Positions 49,920 to 58,988 are shown, counted from the stretch's first letter. The stretch is DNA of 64,000 bases from Microbacterium wangchenii (GCF_004564355.1 NZ_CP038266.1:3720001-3784000), one strand, 5' to 3'. Program-made: numbers and translations. Notes: generated by a model not told the origin, from the letters alone.

Positions 49920-51195
49920 CCCGCTCGGCGGCGTACTCCCGCGCCACCACGGTCTCCGCACGGGCCAGGCCCGCGAAGACGGATGTGAGGCGCTGCACGC
50001 GCGGATCGTCCGACCCGTCGACGAGCGCGGCGGTCTCGGCGTACGCCGACATGTGGTGGGCGGGCAGCGTCGCGTCGTGCAGGCCGGGCATCGGATCCGC
50101 CGTCCGCTCGACGACGAGGCTGCCGGGGGCGCCCACCGAACCGGGATGCCCGCCGCCCTGCAGCGCGGCGATCGGGTCGTCGGTGTGACGCACCGTCACC
50201 GCGAGCGTGCCGGCGCCCACGTCGGCCTGCACGGGTGCGCCGAACGACACCAGCGTGCGGGTGTCGTACGGACCCTCCAGCGCCAGGCGCTCGGTGACCA
50301 TGGCGCCCTGCGAGTGCCCGAACGCGTGCACCACGTCGCCGGGCCGTGCGCCGGCCTCGCGCAGGGCTTTCAGAGTGGCCTCGTACGACGCCGACTTCTC
50401 GCCGGCGTACAGCTGCAAATTGGATCGGACGTCGAACGGATCGGATCCGCCCACCGAGCGGGTGCCGGTGACGTACACCGCGAACTGCTGGGAGCCGCCT
50501 GGCATCGTGTACCGCTCCACGCGCACGTGCCCCTCCCCCGAACCGGGGATGCGCGCCGCCGCCGCCGCGAGGGTGGCCGGCGGTGCGACGGAGCTCGCGG
50601 CCAGCGGCCGGACGGTGACGGGGTCGCCACCCCCGGTCAGCCGGTCGCGCGCAGCCACCGGGCCGAGGCCGAGCGCGTCGACGCCGAAGCCGAGCGCAAC
50701 CAGGGTGGCGGGAACGAGCATGCCGACCACCGGGTCGAGGCCGCGAGAACCCCACCACGCCTGGCGGGACAGATCGCTGCCGTCGCCGCCGGCTGCCACG
50801 AGCTCCTGCGCCCTCCGCGCCACGTCGGGATGGTCCGCGACCACGCGCTCGAGTCTCGCGTCGAGTCGGTCCACGGCGGCAGCGTCCCCGGCCGCCGTCG
50901 CCACCGCTCGCTGTGCGAGCAGCTCCACCGCCTCGTACAGGTCCGCCGCCTCCTCCAGCGACGCGGCGAGTTCGTCGGCCTCGGCCGCGGCGTCGCGCAG
51001 GAGCGTGTGCACCGTCAGGAGCTCGCCCACCGACGGAGACCCCGGCACGGTGAGGAGCTGCTCGGGCGCGCCGCGCACGTGCGACGACGCCGCATCCGCC
51101 TTCCCCGCGAGCGCCCGAAACCGCCTCCCCGCCGATCGCAGCGACGCCGTGTCGACCTCGATGCCGCCGCCGGAGCGGATGACCAGGTCGCTCAC
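49891..51195 (-). CDS. Alpha/beta hydrolase with helical N-terminal region
   Basis: In this 434-residue protein, residues 1-170 are helix-rich with heptad-like stretches (DTASLRSAGRRFRALAGKAD; LLRDAAAEADELAASLEEAA), like secreted WXG100/LXG-type partner regions. The C-terminal part is an alpha/beta hydrolase with HAFGHSQGAMVTERLALEG (nucleophile Ser), HTDDPIAALQGGGHPG and LPAHHMSAYAETAAL. It resembles DUF1023-like and PE-PPE-type lipase/esterase domains. No signal peptide is visible. The GTG at 51195 overlaps the stop of the WXG100-like gene by four bases, so the pair is co-expressed. It may be an exported effector or an envelope hydrolase. Confidence 0.78.
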   Translation of the reverse strand: MSDLVIRSGGGIEVDTASLRSAGRRFRALAGKADAASSHVRGAPEQLLTVPGSPSVGELLTVHTLLRDAAAEADELAASLEEAADLYEAVELLAQRAVATAAGDAAAVDRLDARLERVVADHPDVARRAQELVAAGGDGSDLSRQAWWGSRGLDPVVGMLVPATLVALGFGVDALGLGPVAARDRLTGGGDPVTVRPLAASSVAPPATLAAAAARIPGSGEGHVRVERYTMPGGSQQFAVYVTGTRSVGGSDPFDVRSNLQLYAGEKSASYEATLKALREAGARPGDVVHAFGHSQGAMVTERLALEGPYDTRTLVSFGAPVQADVGAGTLAVTVRHTDDPIAALQGGGHPGSVGAPGSLVVERTADPMPGLHDATLPAHHMSAYAETAALVDGSDDPRVQRLTSVFAGLARAETVVAREYAAERVSPGGSGGR

Positions 51196-51473
51196 GGCGC
51201 CACCGCGGACGCCACGATCCGGTAGCGGGCGTGCCGCAGGTCGTCGGCCGCCTGGTCGAGGGTGGACCGGACGGTGCGCAGCATCCGCTCGAGCCCGTCC
51301 GCCCGGGTCGCGAACGCGCGGGCCGACGGCGCCTGCCATTGCACCGCGTCACGAGCATGCGTGGCGGCGGCCGCGAGGTCGTCGACGTCGTCCCGGAGGG
51401 CGGCCATCGTGTGCAGGACGGCGTCGATCGTGTGCAGGTGGGCGAAGGCCGGGCTGAGGACGGGGTAGGTCAT
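51192..51473 (-). CDS. WXG100-like small helical protein
   Basis: The 93-residue protein is predicted to be a helical hairpin. A turn-like WQAPSARAF at about residue 46 resembles the W-x-G/A turn of ESAT-6/WXG100 proteins, with hydrophobic heptads on both sides (HLHTIDAVLHTMAALRDDVD and DGLERMLRTVRSTLDQAADD). It immediately precedes the alpha/beta hydrolase gene, with which it shares a GTGA overlap. A chaperone/secretion partner role is inferred. Without an ESX core locus in the window, export by type VII is unproven. Confidence 0.65.
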   Translation of the reverse strand: MTYPVLSPAFAHLHTIDAVLHTMAALRDDVDDLAAAATHARDAVQWQAPSARAFATRADGLERMLRTVRSTLDQAADDLRHARYRIVASAVAP

Positions 51474-51586
51474 CGCCCCACGGTGCCCGCCACCACCGCC
51501 CGCGCAGCGGCCGCGCGGGCATCGGTGGACGGTCGGCGGGACGGCTGGGCCTGTGCAGGAATGGTCGGCGGCGCCACAATAAGGGG

Positions 51587-52093
51587 ATGACCGCGAGCGC
51601 CACGCAGCCGTTCCGCGTCGTCTTCGTCTGCAGCGGCAACATCTGCCGCTCACCGATGGCCGACGTCGTGTTCCGCTGGTTCGCGGATGCGTCGGGTGTG
51701 GGCATGCGGGTGGCGTCGTCGTCGGCGGCCACCGGCGACTGGCATGTGGGCGAACGCGCCGACTCCCGGACGCTGGAAGCCCTCATGCGCCGGGGCTACG
51801 ACGGCTCCCGCCACCGCGCCCGGCAGTTCACCGCGAGCGACTTCGACCGCAACGATCTCGTCGTGGCGCTGGACCACAGTCACGAGCGCGTGCTGCGGGG
51901 GTGGGCCCGCAGTGAGGGCGACGCCGACAAGATCGCGCTGCTGATGTCGTTCGATTCGGCGGCGAAGTCCCTCGACGTGCCCGACCCGTACTACGGGTCG
52001 CCGGCGATGTTCGATGAGGTGCTCGGTATGATCGAGGGCGCGAGCCGGGCGCTGTTCCGCCAGCTCGAGCCCGCGATCCGCTCCGCGGTCTGA
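51587..52093 (+). CDS. Low-molecular-weight protein tyrosine phosphatase
   Basis: This 168-residue phosphatase has the P-loop VCSGNICRSPMADVVF (Cys15, Arg21), a tyrosine-rich segment RHRARQFTASDFDRNDLVVA and the general-acid loop VPDPYYGSPAMFDEV. It dephosphorylates phosphotyrosine proteins or small phosphoesters. It is divergent from the WXG100-like gene and 28 bases upstream of purB on the same strand. Confidence 0.94.
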   Translation: MTASATQPFRVVFVCSGNICRSPMADVVFRWFADASGVGMRVASSSAATGDWHVGERADSRTLEALMRRGYDGSRHRARQFTASDFDRNDLVVALDHSHERVLRGWARSEGDADKIALLMSFDSAAKSLDVPDPYYGSPAMFDEVLGMIEGASRALFRQLEPAIRSAV

Positions 52094-52121
52094 CGCTTCG
52101 ACCGCCCCCGACGGGAGACCC

Positions 52122-53501
52122 GTGACCTCTCTGCCCCCGCAGCCGCTCAGCCCCCTGGACGGCCGCTACCGCGCCGCGGTGTCGCCCCTGACCGATTACC
52201 TCTCCGAGGCCGGGCTCAACCGCGCGCGCGTCGAGGTCGAGGTCGAGTGGCTGATCGCCCTCACGGATCGCTCGCTGTTCGGCACCGCACCCCTCGGCGA
52301 CGACGACAAGGCGCGGCTGCGTGCCCTGTACCTCGAGTTCGGCCAGAGCGAGATCGACTGGCTGGCCGAGAAGGAGGCCGTCACGCGTCACGACGTCAAG
52401 GCGGTCGAGTACCTCGTGCGCGATCGCCTGGCCGCGCTGGGCCTGGAGTCGGTGGCCGAGCTCACCCACTTCGCGCTGACCAGCGAAGACGTCAACTCCA
52501 CCGCCTATGCCCTCACCGTCCAGCGCGCGGTCACCCGCGTGTGGCTGCCGCGGCTGGAAGCCGTCGCCGATGCGCTGGCCACGCTGGCCCGCGACACCCG
52601 CGATGTCGCGATGCTCTCGCGCACGCACGGGCAGCCGGCGACCCCGACGACGATGGGCAAGGAGATCGGCGTGTTCGCGTGGCGCCTGCGCCGCGTGGCC
52701 GCCCAGGTCGCCGCATCCGAGTACCTCGCGAAGTTCTCCGGAGCCACCGGCACGTGGTCGGCGCACCTCGCCGCCGATCCCACCGCCGACTGGCCCGCCA
52801 TCTCGCGGGCTTTCGTGGAATCCCTCGGTCTGGGCTTCAACCCCGTGACCACGCAGATCGAATCGCACGACTGGCAGGTCGAGCTCTACGACCGCGCCCG
52901 TCACGCCGGCGGCATCCTGCACAACCTCGCCACCGATGTGTGGACGTACATCTCGATGGGCTACTTCACCCAGATCCCCGTCGCGGGGGCGACCGGGTCG
53001 TCCACGATGCCGCACAAGATCAACCCGATCCGCTTCGAGAACGCCGAGGCCAACCTGGAGATCTCCGGTGGCCTGTTCGCCACGCTCGCCCAGACCCTCG
53101 TGACCTCGCGCCTGCAGCGCGACCTCACCGACTCCACGACGCAGCGCAACATCGGCGTCGCGTTCGGGCACTCCCTGCTGGCCCTGGACAACCTCGAGCG
53201 CGGCCTGCGTGAGATCTCCCTCGCGCCCGACGTGCTGCGTGCCGACCTCGACGCGAACTGGGAGGTGCTGGCCGAGGCCATCCAGACCGTCGTGCGCGCC
53301 GAGATCGCCGCCGGCCGCTCCTCGATCACCGACCCGTACGCGCTCCTGAAGGAGCTCACGCGCGGTCGCCGGGTGGGCGCCACCGAGCTGGCGGAATTCG
53401 TGCACGGGCTCGACATCGGCGACGCCGCGAAGGAGCGTCTCCTCGCGCTCAGCCCCGCGACGTACACGGGCTTGGCTTCCGCGGTCGTCGACCAGCTCTA
53501 G
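52122..53501 (+). CDS. purB: Adenylosuccinate lyase
   Basis: The 459-residue protein belongs to the E. coli-type branch of PurB. It has DGRYRAAVSPLTDYLSEAGL at the start, the TSEDVNSTAYALTVQRAV and MLSRTHGQPATPTTMGKEIG regions, and the fumarase-superfamily signature GATGSSTMPHKINPIRFENA. It catalyses two fumarate-releasing steps of purine synthesis. Its TAG stop is the same CTAG tetramer that ends the convergent regulator gene. It has GGGAGA before the GTG start. Confidence 0.96.
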   Translation: MTSLPPQPLSPLDGRYRAAVSPLTDYLSEAGLNRARVEVEVEWLIALTDRSLFGTAPLGDDDKARLRALYLEFGQSEIDWLAEKEAVTRHDVKAVEYLVRDRLAALGLESVAELTHFALTSEDVNSTAYALTVQRAVTRVWLPRLEAVADALATLARDTRDVAMLSRTHGQPATPTTMGKEIGVFAWRLRRVAAQVAASEYLAKFSGATGTWSAHLAADPTADWPAISRAFVESLGLGFNPVTTQIESHDWQVELYDRARHAGGILHNLATDVWTYISMGYFTQIPVAGATGSSTMPHKINPIRFENAEANLEISGGLFATLAQTLVTSRLQRDLTDSTTQRNIGVAFGHSLLALDNLERGLREISLAPDVLRADLDANWEVLAEAIQTVVRAEIAAGRSSITDPYALLKELTRGRRVGATELAEFVHGLDIGDAAKERLLALSPATYTGLASAVVDQL

Positions 53502-54598
53502 GGCAGAGGAGCGGTGGATTCACCGATCACCAGCTCGGTGCTCAGCGTGACCTTGCGGACCTCGCGGGGGTCGCGGATGAGCGCGAGGGTGAGGTCCACC
53601 GCCGCATCCCCCATGCCCTCCTGATCTTGGCGGATGTGGGTGAAGCGGTAGCGCCCGGGATCGTAGAACGCATCCGGGTGGTCGAAGCAGACGATCGAGA
53701 GGTCGTCGGGGATGCGCCGTTGCATGCGGTCCGCGGCCACGCGGAGCATCGCCGCGATGTAGTACTCGGTCGCCACCACGGCGGTGACTTCCGGGTGGTC
53801 CCGCAGATACGCCTCGAGGTGATTCACGTCTTCCGCCGGGCTGATCGTGCTGCCCGGGGTCGTGGAATGGACCAGGTCGAACACCAGCGCATCGTCGTGA
53901 GGGATGTGGTGCATGGCGTGCGCCTTCACGTAGCCGTCGCGGCGCTCGCGCAGTGTCGACACCGTGCTGTCGGAGCTGACGAGTCCGACGTGCTCGTGGC
54001 CGAGGGAGAAGAGATACTCGGTCGCCTGCTGGCCGGCGGCGATGTTGTCGGAGCACACCGTCGACACCGGCACCCCGTCGAACCCGCGGTCGAGGATGAC
54101 GACGGGAAAGTCCTTCGTGACCAGTTCCAGCACGGCCGGCGGAATGTACACCGACGAACTAGGCTGCAGGATGAGCGCGCGGACCCCGCCATCGACGAGC
54201 GCCCGGATGAGTCGGTCCTCCGCCGACGCATCGCCGAGGCTGCGCTTGACCAGCAGGTTGGCGCTCGCGTTCGCGCGATCCAGCAGCCCGCCGAGGATGC
54301 GCGTGCCGAACGTGTCGTCGAAGTTCGTCACGATGAGGCCGACGAGCGGGTGCGTGAGGGAGTGTGAGGCCGGGGCCGCCGTGGCGACGTCGCTGATGAC
54401 CGTCGTCCCGACTCGGGGGCGCCGGCTGATGTACCCGTCGTTGCGCAGCAGATCGAGCGCCTTTTTCACCGTGATGACGCTGACACCATGCTTCTCGGTC
54501 AGCTCGGCGTCGGACGGCAGGCGCTGGCCGACCGGGTAGTCCCCTCGCTCGATCGCCGCGCGAAGGTCGTCGAAGACCTTCTGGTAGAGAGCCACCAT
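53498..54598 (-). CDS. GntR-LacI type transcriptional regulator of mannan use
   Basis: This 366-residue regulator has a GntR-type N-terminal winged helix (RGDYPVGQRLPSDAELTEKH through VITVKKALDLLRNDGYISRR) joined to a LacI/PBP1-type sensor domain. The sensor domain contains VGLIVTNFDDTFGTRILGGL, SSVYIPPAVLELVTKDFPVV and SLGHEHVGLVSSDSTVSTLR. This is the AraR architecture. It closes the mannan operon and probably binds mannobiose or mannose-derived effectors. Upstream at 54619-54636 lies an AT-rich motif shared with the operon's first promoter, suggesting autoregulation. Its stop TAG shares the CTAG tetramer with purB. Confidence 0.9.
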   Translation of the reverse strand: MVALYQKVFDDLRAAIERGDYPVGQRLPSDAELTEKHGVSVITVKKALDLLRNDGYISRRPRVGTTVISDVATAAPASHSLTHPLVGLIVTNFDDTFGTRILGGLLDRANASANLLVKRSLGDASAEDRLIRALVDGGVRALILQPSSSVYIPPAVLELVTKDFPVVILDRGFDGVPVSTVCSDNIAAGQQATEYLFSLGHEHVGLVSSDSTVSTLRERRDGYVKAHAMHHIPHDDALVFDLVHSTTPGSTISPAEDVNHLEAYLRDHPEVTAVVATEYYIAAMLRVAADRMQRRIPDDLSIVCFDHPDAFYDPGRYRFTHIRQDQEGMGDAAVDLTLALIRDPREVRKVTLSTELVIGESTAPLP

Positions 54599-54618
54599 TC
54601 CGGGTCCCCGTCCTCCCC

Positions 54619-54636
54619 AATGAACATATTTAATTT
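54619..54636 (-). promoter_or_regulatory. Operator candidate upstream of the regulator gene
   Basis: AATGAACATATTTAATTT shares GAACATATTTA with the element at 62924-62943 before the secreted GH76 gene. It lies 21 bases upstream of the regulator start, inside the short gap to the cytoplasmic GH76 gene. Confidence 0.6.
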
Positions 54637-55691
54637 AGCATCCGTGCCTGGCGTCGTGCCCGCAGTTCCAGCGCCATGATGGCGCTGAGGTGAGTGGAGA
54701 AGTCCACCCTGCCCGGCGCGGACGCCGACCAGTCGTCCCCGGGGAGGAGCCACGAGTCGACCTGGGCGTTGCGCCACAAGGCGTCCGTGCTGCTGCGGAG
54801 GAACCCCTCCAGCGTCCGAGCGGCCTCACCGGCGGGATCGAGGTGTTCGAGGAGCGTGCCGACGTAGCGGTAGTAGACGCCCTTGAACAGCCCTTCGTCG
54901 CCGCCGGCTCCTTCCTGCCGGAAGATCCCCTCCTCGGCCAGCTCCCGCAGTGCCGCCAGAGCAGTCTTCTCCGCGTCATCGAGGTATCGGCGCTCACCCG
55001 TGGCCTCGAAGAGGGCGACGCCGGCACCGACGAACAGCCCCTGGTTGTAGGTGAAGCGCCAGTGCCGGTCGAGCTCACCGTTCTCCTCCCGGTTGATGCC
55101 GTCCTCGACGAAGCCATCCGGGCGCACGACCGTCGCGCCGAGCCAGCGATAGGCGGTGAGGGCGTAGTCGAGGTATCGGCTGTCCTGGCCGCGGCGGAAG
55201 AGCCGTGCGGAGAGGATGACGAAGGGGCCGTTCGCCGGGGTGTTCTTGTAATACGGCTGCTGCTTGCGCCACGCCACGCTGGGCCCCATCGTGTCGTTCC
55301 ACCCGTGGTCCACGACGTGCGTCCAGATGCTCTCCGCAGCGGCGAGGTGGCTCCGATCGCCCGAGGCGCCGTACAGCCGGAGGATCGCGAGGCCGTACCA
55401 CAGCATGTCGTCGAAGTAATCGTTGAACAGCGAGCCGCCATTGCGCTCGAGCACGTTGCGGTAGACCGTCTCCGCTTTGGCGAGCCACACGGCGTCTCCG
55501 GTGCGTTCGAACGCGTCGATGCGGGCATCGACGAGATGCGCCAGCCACCAGTAGTTGAAGGTGGAGTCGTCACCGGCGGGGTAGCTGTTGTGAAGCATCT
55601 GGGGGTGGTCGGCGCCGAAGAAGTGATCGAGGCTGTTCTGCGCGATGGTGGCGCGCTCGTCCCACGTCGTCGTCTGCGAGGCGGTCGTCAT
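54630..55691 (-). CDS. Glycoside hydrolase family 76 enzyme, cytoplasmic
   Basis: The 353-residue GH76 alpha-1,6-mannanase-type protein has the (alpha/alpha)6 barrel with the catalytic pair in LFNDYFDDMLWYG (Asp94-Asp95), the aromatic subsite stretch PSVAWRKQQPYYKNTPANGP and FTYNQGLFVGAGVALFEATG. No signal peptide is present, so it would trim imported mannan oligosaccharides inside the cell. It follows the sugar-binding protein gene after a strong hairpin and precedes the regulator gene. A role as exo- or endo-enzyme cannot be told. Confidence 0.88.
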   Translation of the reverse strand: MTTASQTTTWDERATIAQNSLDHFFGADHPQMLHNSYPAGDDSTFNYWWLAHLVDARIDAFERTGDAVWLAKAETVYRNVLERNGGSLFNDYFDDMLWYGLAILRLYGASGDRSHLAAAESIWTHVVDHGWNDTMGPSVAWRKQQPYYKNTPANGPFVILSARLFRRGQDSRYLDYALTAYRWLGATVVRPDGFVEDGINREENGELDRHWRFTYNQGLFVGAGVALFEATGERRYLDDAEKTALAALRELAEEGIFRQEGAGGDEGLFKGVYYRYVGTLLEHLDPAGEAARTLEGFLRSSTDALWRNAQVDSWLLPGDDWSASAPGRVDFSTHLSAIMALELRARRQARMLN

Positions 55692-55715
55692 GGAGGCTCC
55701 TGGAGAGGATCGGAT

Positions 55716-55750
55716 GGCGCGGCGGGCGGCACCGTGCCGCCCGCCGCGCC
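55716..55750 (-). promoter_or_regulatory. Long intercistronic hairpin after the sugar-binding protein gene
   Basis: Arms of 17 bases, GGCGCGGCGGGCGGCAC and its complement, are separated by a single base, giving a stem of about 15 bp with a small loop. It starts eight bases after the binding-protein stop and lacks a T-tract, so it is more likely an mRNA-stabilising or attenuating stem than a full terminator. Confidence 0.75.
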
Positions 55751-55757
55751 GCAGCGG

Positions 55758-57008
55758 CTATCGGTTGTCGGCGAGGATCTGGTCGCCCAGTTCCTGGGCT
55801 TCGGAGAGCGCCTGCTCGGCGGTCACCTCGCCGGCGAGGAATTTCTCGAGGGCGGGGATGAGCGCCTTGCCCTCGACATCGGATGCTCCGGGGATGCGGG
55901 AGCGCACCTTGGCGTACTCCAGCGTCTCGATGAAGGCGGCGTACTTGGGGTTCTCGGTGAAGTACGCGTCGTTCGCCGCTTCGATGTTGGCCGGGATCCA
56001 GCCCGAGATCTCACCGAATGAGACGCCGTTCTCCGGTTGGGTCGTCCACCACTTGATGAACTCCCATGCACCGTCGGCGTTCTTCGCCCCTTGCGGGATG
56101 ACGAGGCCGAAGCCGCCCATTCCGGCGCCTCGGTCACCGGTCGGGCCGGCGGGAGGCTGCACGATGCCGTACTCGGTATCTGTCTTGTCCAGACCCGACA
56201 GCGCCCATGGCCCGTCCAGCTTGAGGGCGACGTTGCCTTCGGCGAACGCATCGACTCCTTCACCGAAGCCGAGTTCGTACACCCCCGCGTCGAGCATGCT
56301 CTGCCAGAAGTCGAGCACCTCAAGACCCTGAGGGCTGTTGAACGCCGTCGTCTCTCCGTCCTCGCTGTACATCTGGCCGCCCGCCTGGGTGAGCCACATG
56401 TTGAACAGACCCGGGTCGTTGAGCTGGAAGCCGGCCCGCGTCAGAGTCCCGCCGTCGCGGACGGTCGTCGCCTCGGCGGCCGCCCTCAGCTCGTCCCAGT
56501 TGGTCGGTGGCTCGACGCCGGCCTCGGCGAGCGCGGTGACGTTGTAGAACAGCGAGCGGTTGTCCACGAGAAGCGGGATGCCGTAGGTGACGTCATCGAT
56601 GACCAGCTCGCCGAGCGCCTGGTCGTAGAACTGTCCGAGGTCCACGCCGTCCTCGTCGATGTACTCGTCGAGCGGGGCGAGTGCGTTCGTGGGAACGTAG
56701 ATCGGTGTGTTGTACCGGTCCCACAGCACGACATCGGGCACGTCACCCGACGCCAGTCCGGTGAGCAGCTGCTCCTCGACGAGTTCCTGCGGGACATAGG
56801 TGACCTCGTAGTCGTCCTGCGACTCGTTGAAGGCGTCGGCCTGCGCCTCGAGTTGGGCGACCTGATCGCCCGACCAGGAGCCCCAGAAGACGACCTTCTC
56901 GGCGCCGGTGCCGGTGCCGGCCGTGTCGCCGCCCGAGCATGCGGCGAGGCCTGCCACGAGGACGGCGACGGCGCCGGCCGCGAGAACAGAGCGGTATGTG
57001 GTTCTCAT
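55758..57008 (-). CDS. Carbohydrate ABC transporter substrate-binding lipoprotein
   Basis: This 416-residue cluster B/D sugar-binding protein has lipobox LAAC (Cys24). It also contains VVFWGSWSGDQVAQLEAQAD, DVVLWDRYNTPIYVPTNAL and GIPLLVDNRSLFYNVTALAE, and many tryptophans in the C-terminal lobe. It would capture manno-oligosaccharides released by the secreted GH76. ATG 57008 has GGAG ten bases upstream; the long frame upstream is shadow. No ATPase gene lies in the operon, so it probably uses a shared MsiK-type ATPase as is usual for actinobacterial sugar importers. Confidence 0.92.
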   Translation of the reverse strand: MRTTYRSVLAAGAVAVLVAGLAACSGGDTAGTGTGAEKVVFWGSWSGDQVAQLEAQADAFNESQDDYEVTYVPQELVEEQLLTGLASGDVPDVVLWDRYNTPIYVPTNALAPLDEYIDEDGVDLGQFYDQALGELVIDDVTYGIPLLVDNRSLFYNVTALAEAGVEPPTNWDELRAAAEATTVRDGGTLTRAGFQLNDPGLFNMWLTQAGGQMYSEDGETTAFNSPQGLEVLDFWQSMLDAGVYELGFGEGVDAFAEGNVALKLDGPWALSGLDKTDTEYGIVQPPAGPTGDRGAGMGGFGLVIPQGAKNADGAWEFIKWWTTQPENGVSFGEISGWIPANIEAANDAYFTENPKYAAFIETLEYAKVRSRIPGASDVEGKALIPALEKFLAGEVTAEQALSEAQELGDQILADNR

Positions 57009-57075
57009 TGCTGATCTCCGTTGGGTGTTGGGTGGGTAGGAGGAATCGGAGCGCCGGGCGGCGACTCCGCCACGA

Positions 57076-58002
57076 TCACTTCGTGCCGGAGCTGGCGAAG
57101 TTCTGCACGATGTATTTCTGGGCGAGCACGAAGACGATGAGCACGGGGAGGCTCGTGATGATGGTTCCGGCCATGAGCGGTCCGTAGTCGGTGTCGTACT
57201 CGTTGACATAGGAGGCCAGCCCGACCTGCACGGTGAGCATCGCGGGGTCCCTGAGCACGATCAGCGGCCACAGGAAGCTGTTCCATCCGGCCTGGAAGGT
57301 CAGCACGCCGAGCACCGCCGCCCCCGCGGTCGACAGCGGGAAATAGACACTGCGGAAGATGCGGAACTCGCTCGCTCCGTCGATGCGCGCAGCGTCCCCG
57401 AGCTCGTCGGGCAGCGCTTCGAAGACCTGCTTCATGAAGAAGACCGCGAACGCCCCCGCCGCGAACGGGATGAGCACGGCGCCGTAGTTGTTGATGAAGC
57501 CGCTGCCGCCCTGACCGAAGAGGTCGTTTCCCCCGGCGAGGGGGAAGTAGCGCAGCACGAGGAACGTCGGGATCATCGTGACGATGGCGGGGATCATCAT
57601 CGAGGCCAGAAACGACCCGAAGACGGCCACCCTCCCCCGGAACTTGAGCTTGGCGAGGGCGTATCCCCCGAGGCTGCCGAAGAAGACGTTCGTGAGCGTG
57701 CCGCCGACGGCGAGGATGAACGAGTTCGTGAGGTACTGCGCGAACGGCCCGTCGACGAAGAGCGCGATGTAGTTCTCCAGCGTCGGTGTGCGCGGGATGA
57801 TCTCGAGGTGGCTCGAAAGGATCTCGCTCTCCGGCTTGAGCGAGGTGGACAGCGTCCAGATCAGCGGCAGCACCGTCGAGATGCTCACCGCGATGACCGC
57901 GAGGTACCAGATGCTGCTGCCGACGAAACGCCGCCGCCGAGCGGTGCGCCGGGCGGGGGTGATCGCGGGGCCGGCGGGGGAGGTGGTGGTCGTGGTCGTC
58001 AT
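57076..58002 (-). CDS. Carbohydrate ABC transporter permease, MalG type
   Basis: This 308-residue, six-helix permease has a basic N-terminal tail (MTTTTTTSPAG followed by RRTARRRR) and the EAA loop LPDELGDAARIDGASEFRIF. It forms the import pore with the MalF-type partner encoded just upstream, two bases away. The C-terminal end FASSGTK is typical of MalG subfamily members. The larger open frame upstream is shadow. Confidence 0.92.
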   Translation of the reverse strand: MTTTTTTSPAGPAITPARRTARRRRFVGSSIWYLAVIAVSISTVLPLIWTLSTSLKPESEILSSHLEIIPRTPTLENYIALFVDGPFAQYLTNSFILAVGGTLTNVFFGSLGGYALAKLKFRGRVAVFGSFLASMMIPAIVTMIPTFLVLRYFPLAGGNDLFGQGGSGFINNYGAVLIPFAAGAFAVFFMKQVFEALPDELGDAARIDGASEFRIFRSVYFPLSTAGAAVLGVLTFQAGWNSFLWPLIVLRDPAMLTVQVGLASYVNEYDTDYGPLMAGTIITSLPVLIVFVLAQKYIVQNFASSGTK

Positions 58003-58004
58003 CG

Positions 58005-58988
58005 TCAGACCGCCTTGCTTCGGGTGATGCGCGCGTTCGCAAGAGAGAACACGAGGATGATGAGGAAGAGGATGAACGACAGCGCCGACGCGTAGCCCAT
58101 CTCCAGGCGGCCGAATCCGCGGTCGTAGATGTAGTACACGAGGGTCAGCGTGGAGTTGCCCGGCCCTCCCTTCGTCAGCACGTAGGCCTGGTCGAAGACC
58201 TGGAACGCCGCGATGAGAAGCAGAGTGGTGATGAGGAACGTCGTGCGCGAGATCGCCGGAAGCGTCACGTGCCAGAAGACCCGCCAGTTGCTCGCACCAT
58301 CCAGTCGCGCCGCCTCGATGAGCTCTCTGGGCACGCCCTGGAGGGCTGCGAGGAAGATGATCATGTTGGCGCCGAAGCCGGCCCATACGCTCATCAGGAC
58401 GATGGCGATCATCGCCCACTGCGAGTCGTAAAGCCACGCAGGACCCTTGATCCCGAACCACCCGAGCACGACGTTGAACAGTCCGTACTGCGGATTCAGC
58501 AGCCAGAACCAGATCGACGCGGTGGCGACGGTGGAGGAGATGACCGGGATGTAGAAGAGAGTGCGGAAGACCCGCACCGCCTTGGAGTTGCGGTTGAGCA
58601 GGAGCGCCGTGCCCAGAGCGACCACCAGGCCCAGAGGCACGAACAGAGCCGTGTAATAGGCGGTGTTGCGCAGCGCGATCCAGAAGATCGGGTCTTGGAA
58701 CACCCGGACGTAGTTGCTGACCCCGACCCATTCGAAGTCGCCGATGACGGCGTAGTCGGTGAAGCTCGTCACGAGTGCGATCCCGATCGGGCCGAGCAGG
58801 AACAGGACGAAGAGCACGATGGGCACCGCCAGGAAGAGCCACGCGTTGCGCGTCTGCTGACGACGGGTCGCGCTCACCCCCGATGCGCCCCGCTCGGGCA
58901 GGCGGCGCCGCCATCCGGAGCGCTTCTGCGGGGGCGCCGTCTCCTCCTCCGCGAGCACCCGCTGCGTGACGTCGACGAGGGCGCTCAT
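58005..58988 (-). CDS. Carbohydrate ABC transporter permease, MalF type
   Basis: This 327-residue permease has six predicted helices after a cytoplasmic N-terminus of about 60 residues. The EAA motif VPRELIEAARLDGASNWRVF lies between helices, and the C-terminus reads ITRSKAV. ATG 58988 overlaps the GH125 stop (ATGA), so transport and hydrolase genes are translationally coupled. The open frame upstream to 59075 has no homology. Confidence 0.92.
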   Translation of the reverse strand: MSALVDVTQRVLAEEETAPPQKRSGWRRRLPERGASGVSATRRQQTRNAWLFLAVPIVLFVLFLLGPIGIALVTSFTDYAVIGDFEWVGVSNYVRVFQDPIFWIALRNTAYYTALFVPLGLVVALGTALLLNRNSKAVRVFRTLFYIPVISSTVATASIWFWLLNPQYGLFNVVLGWFGIKGPAWLYDSQWAMIAIVLMSVWAGFGANMIIFLAALQGVPRELIEAARLDGASNWRVFWHVTLPAISRTTFLITTLLLIAAFQVFDQAYVLTKGGPGNSTLTLVYYIYDRGFGRLEMGYASALSFILFLIILVFSLANARITRSKAV

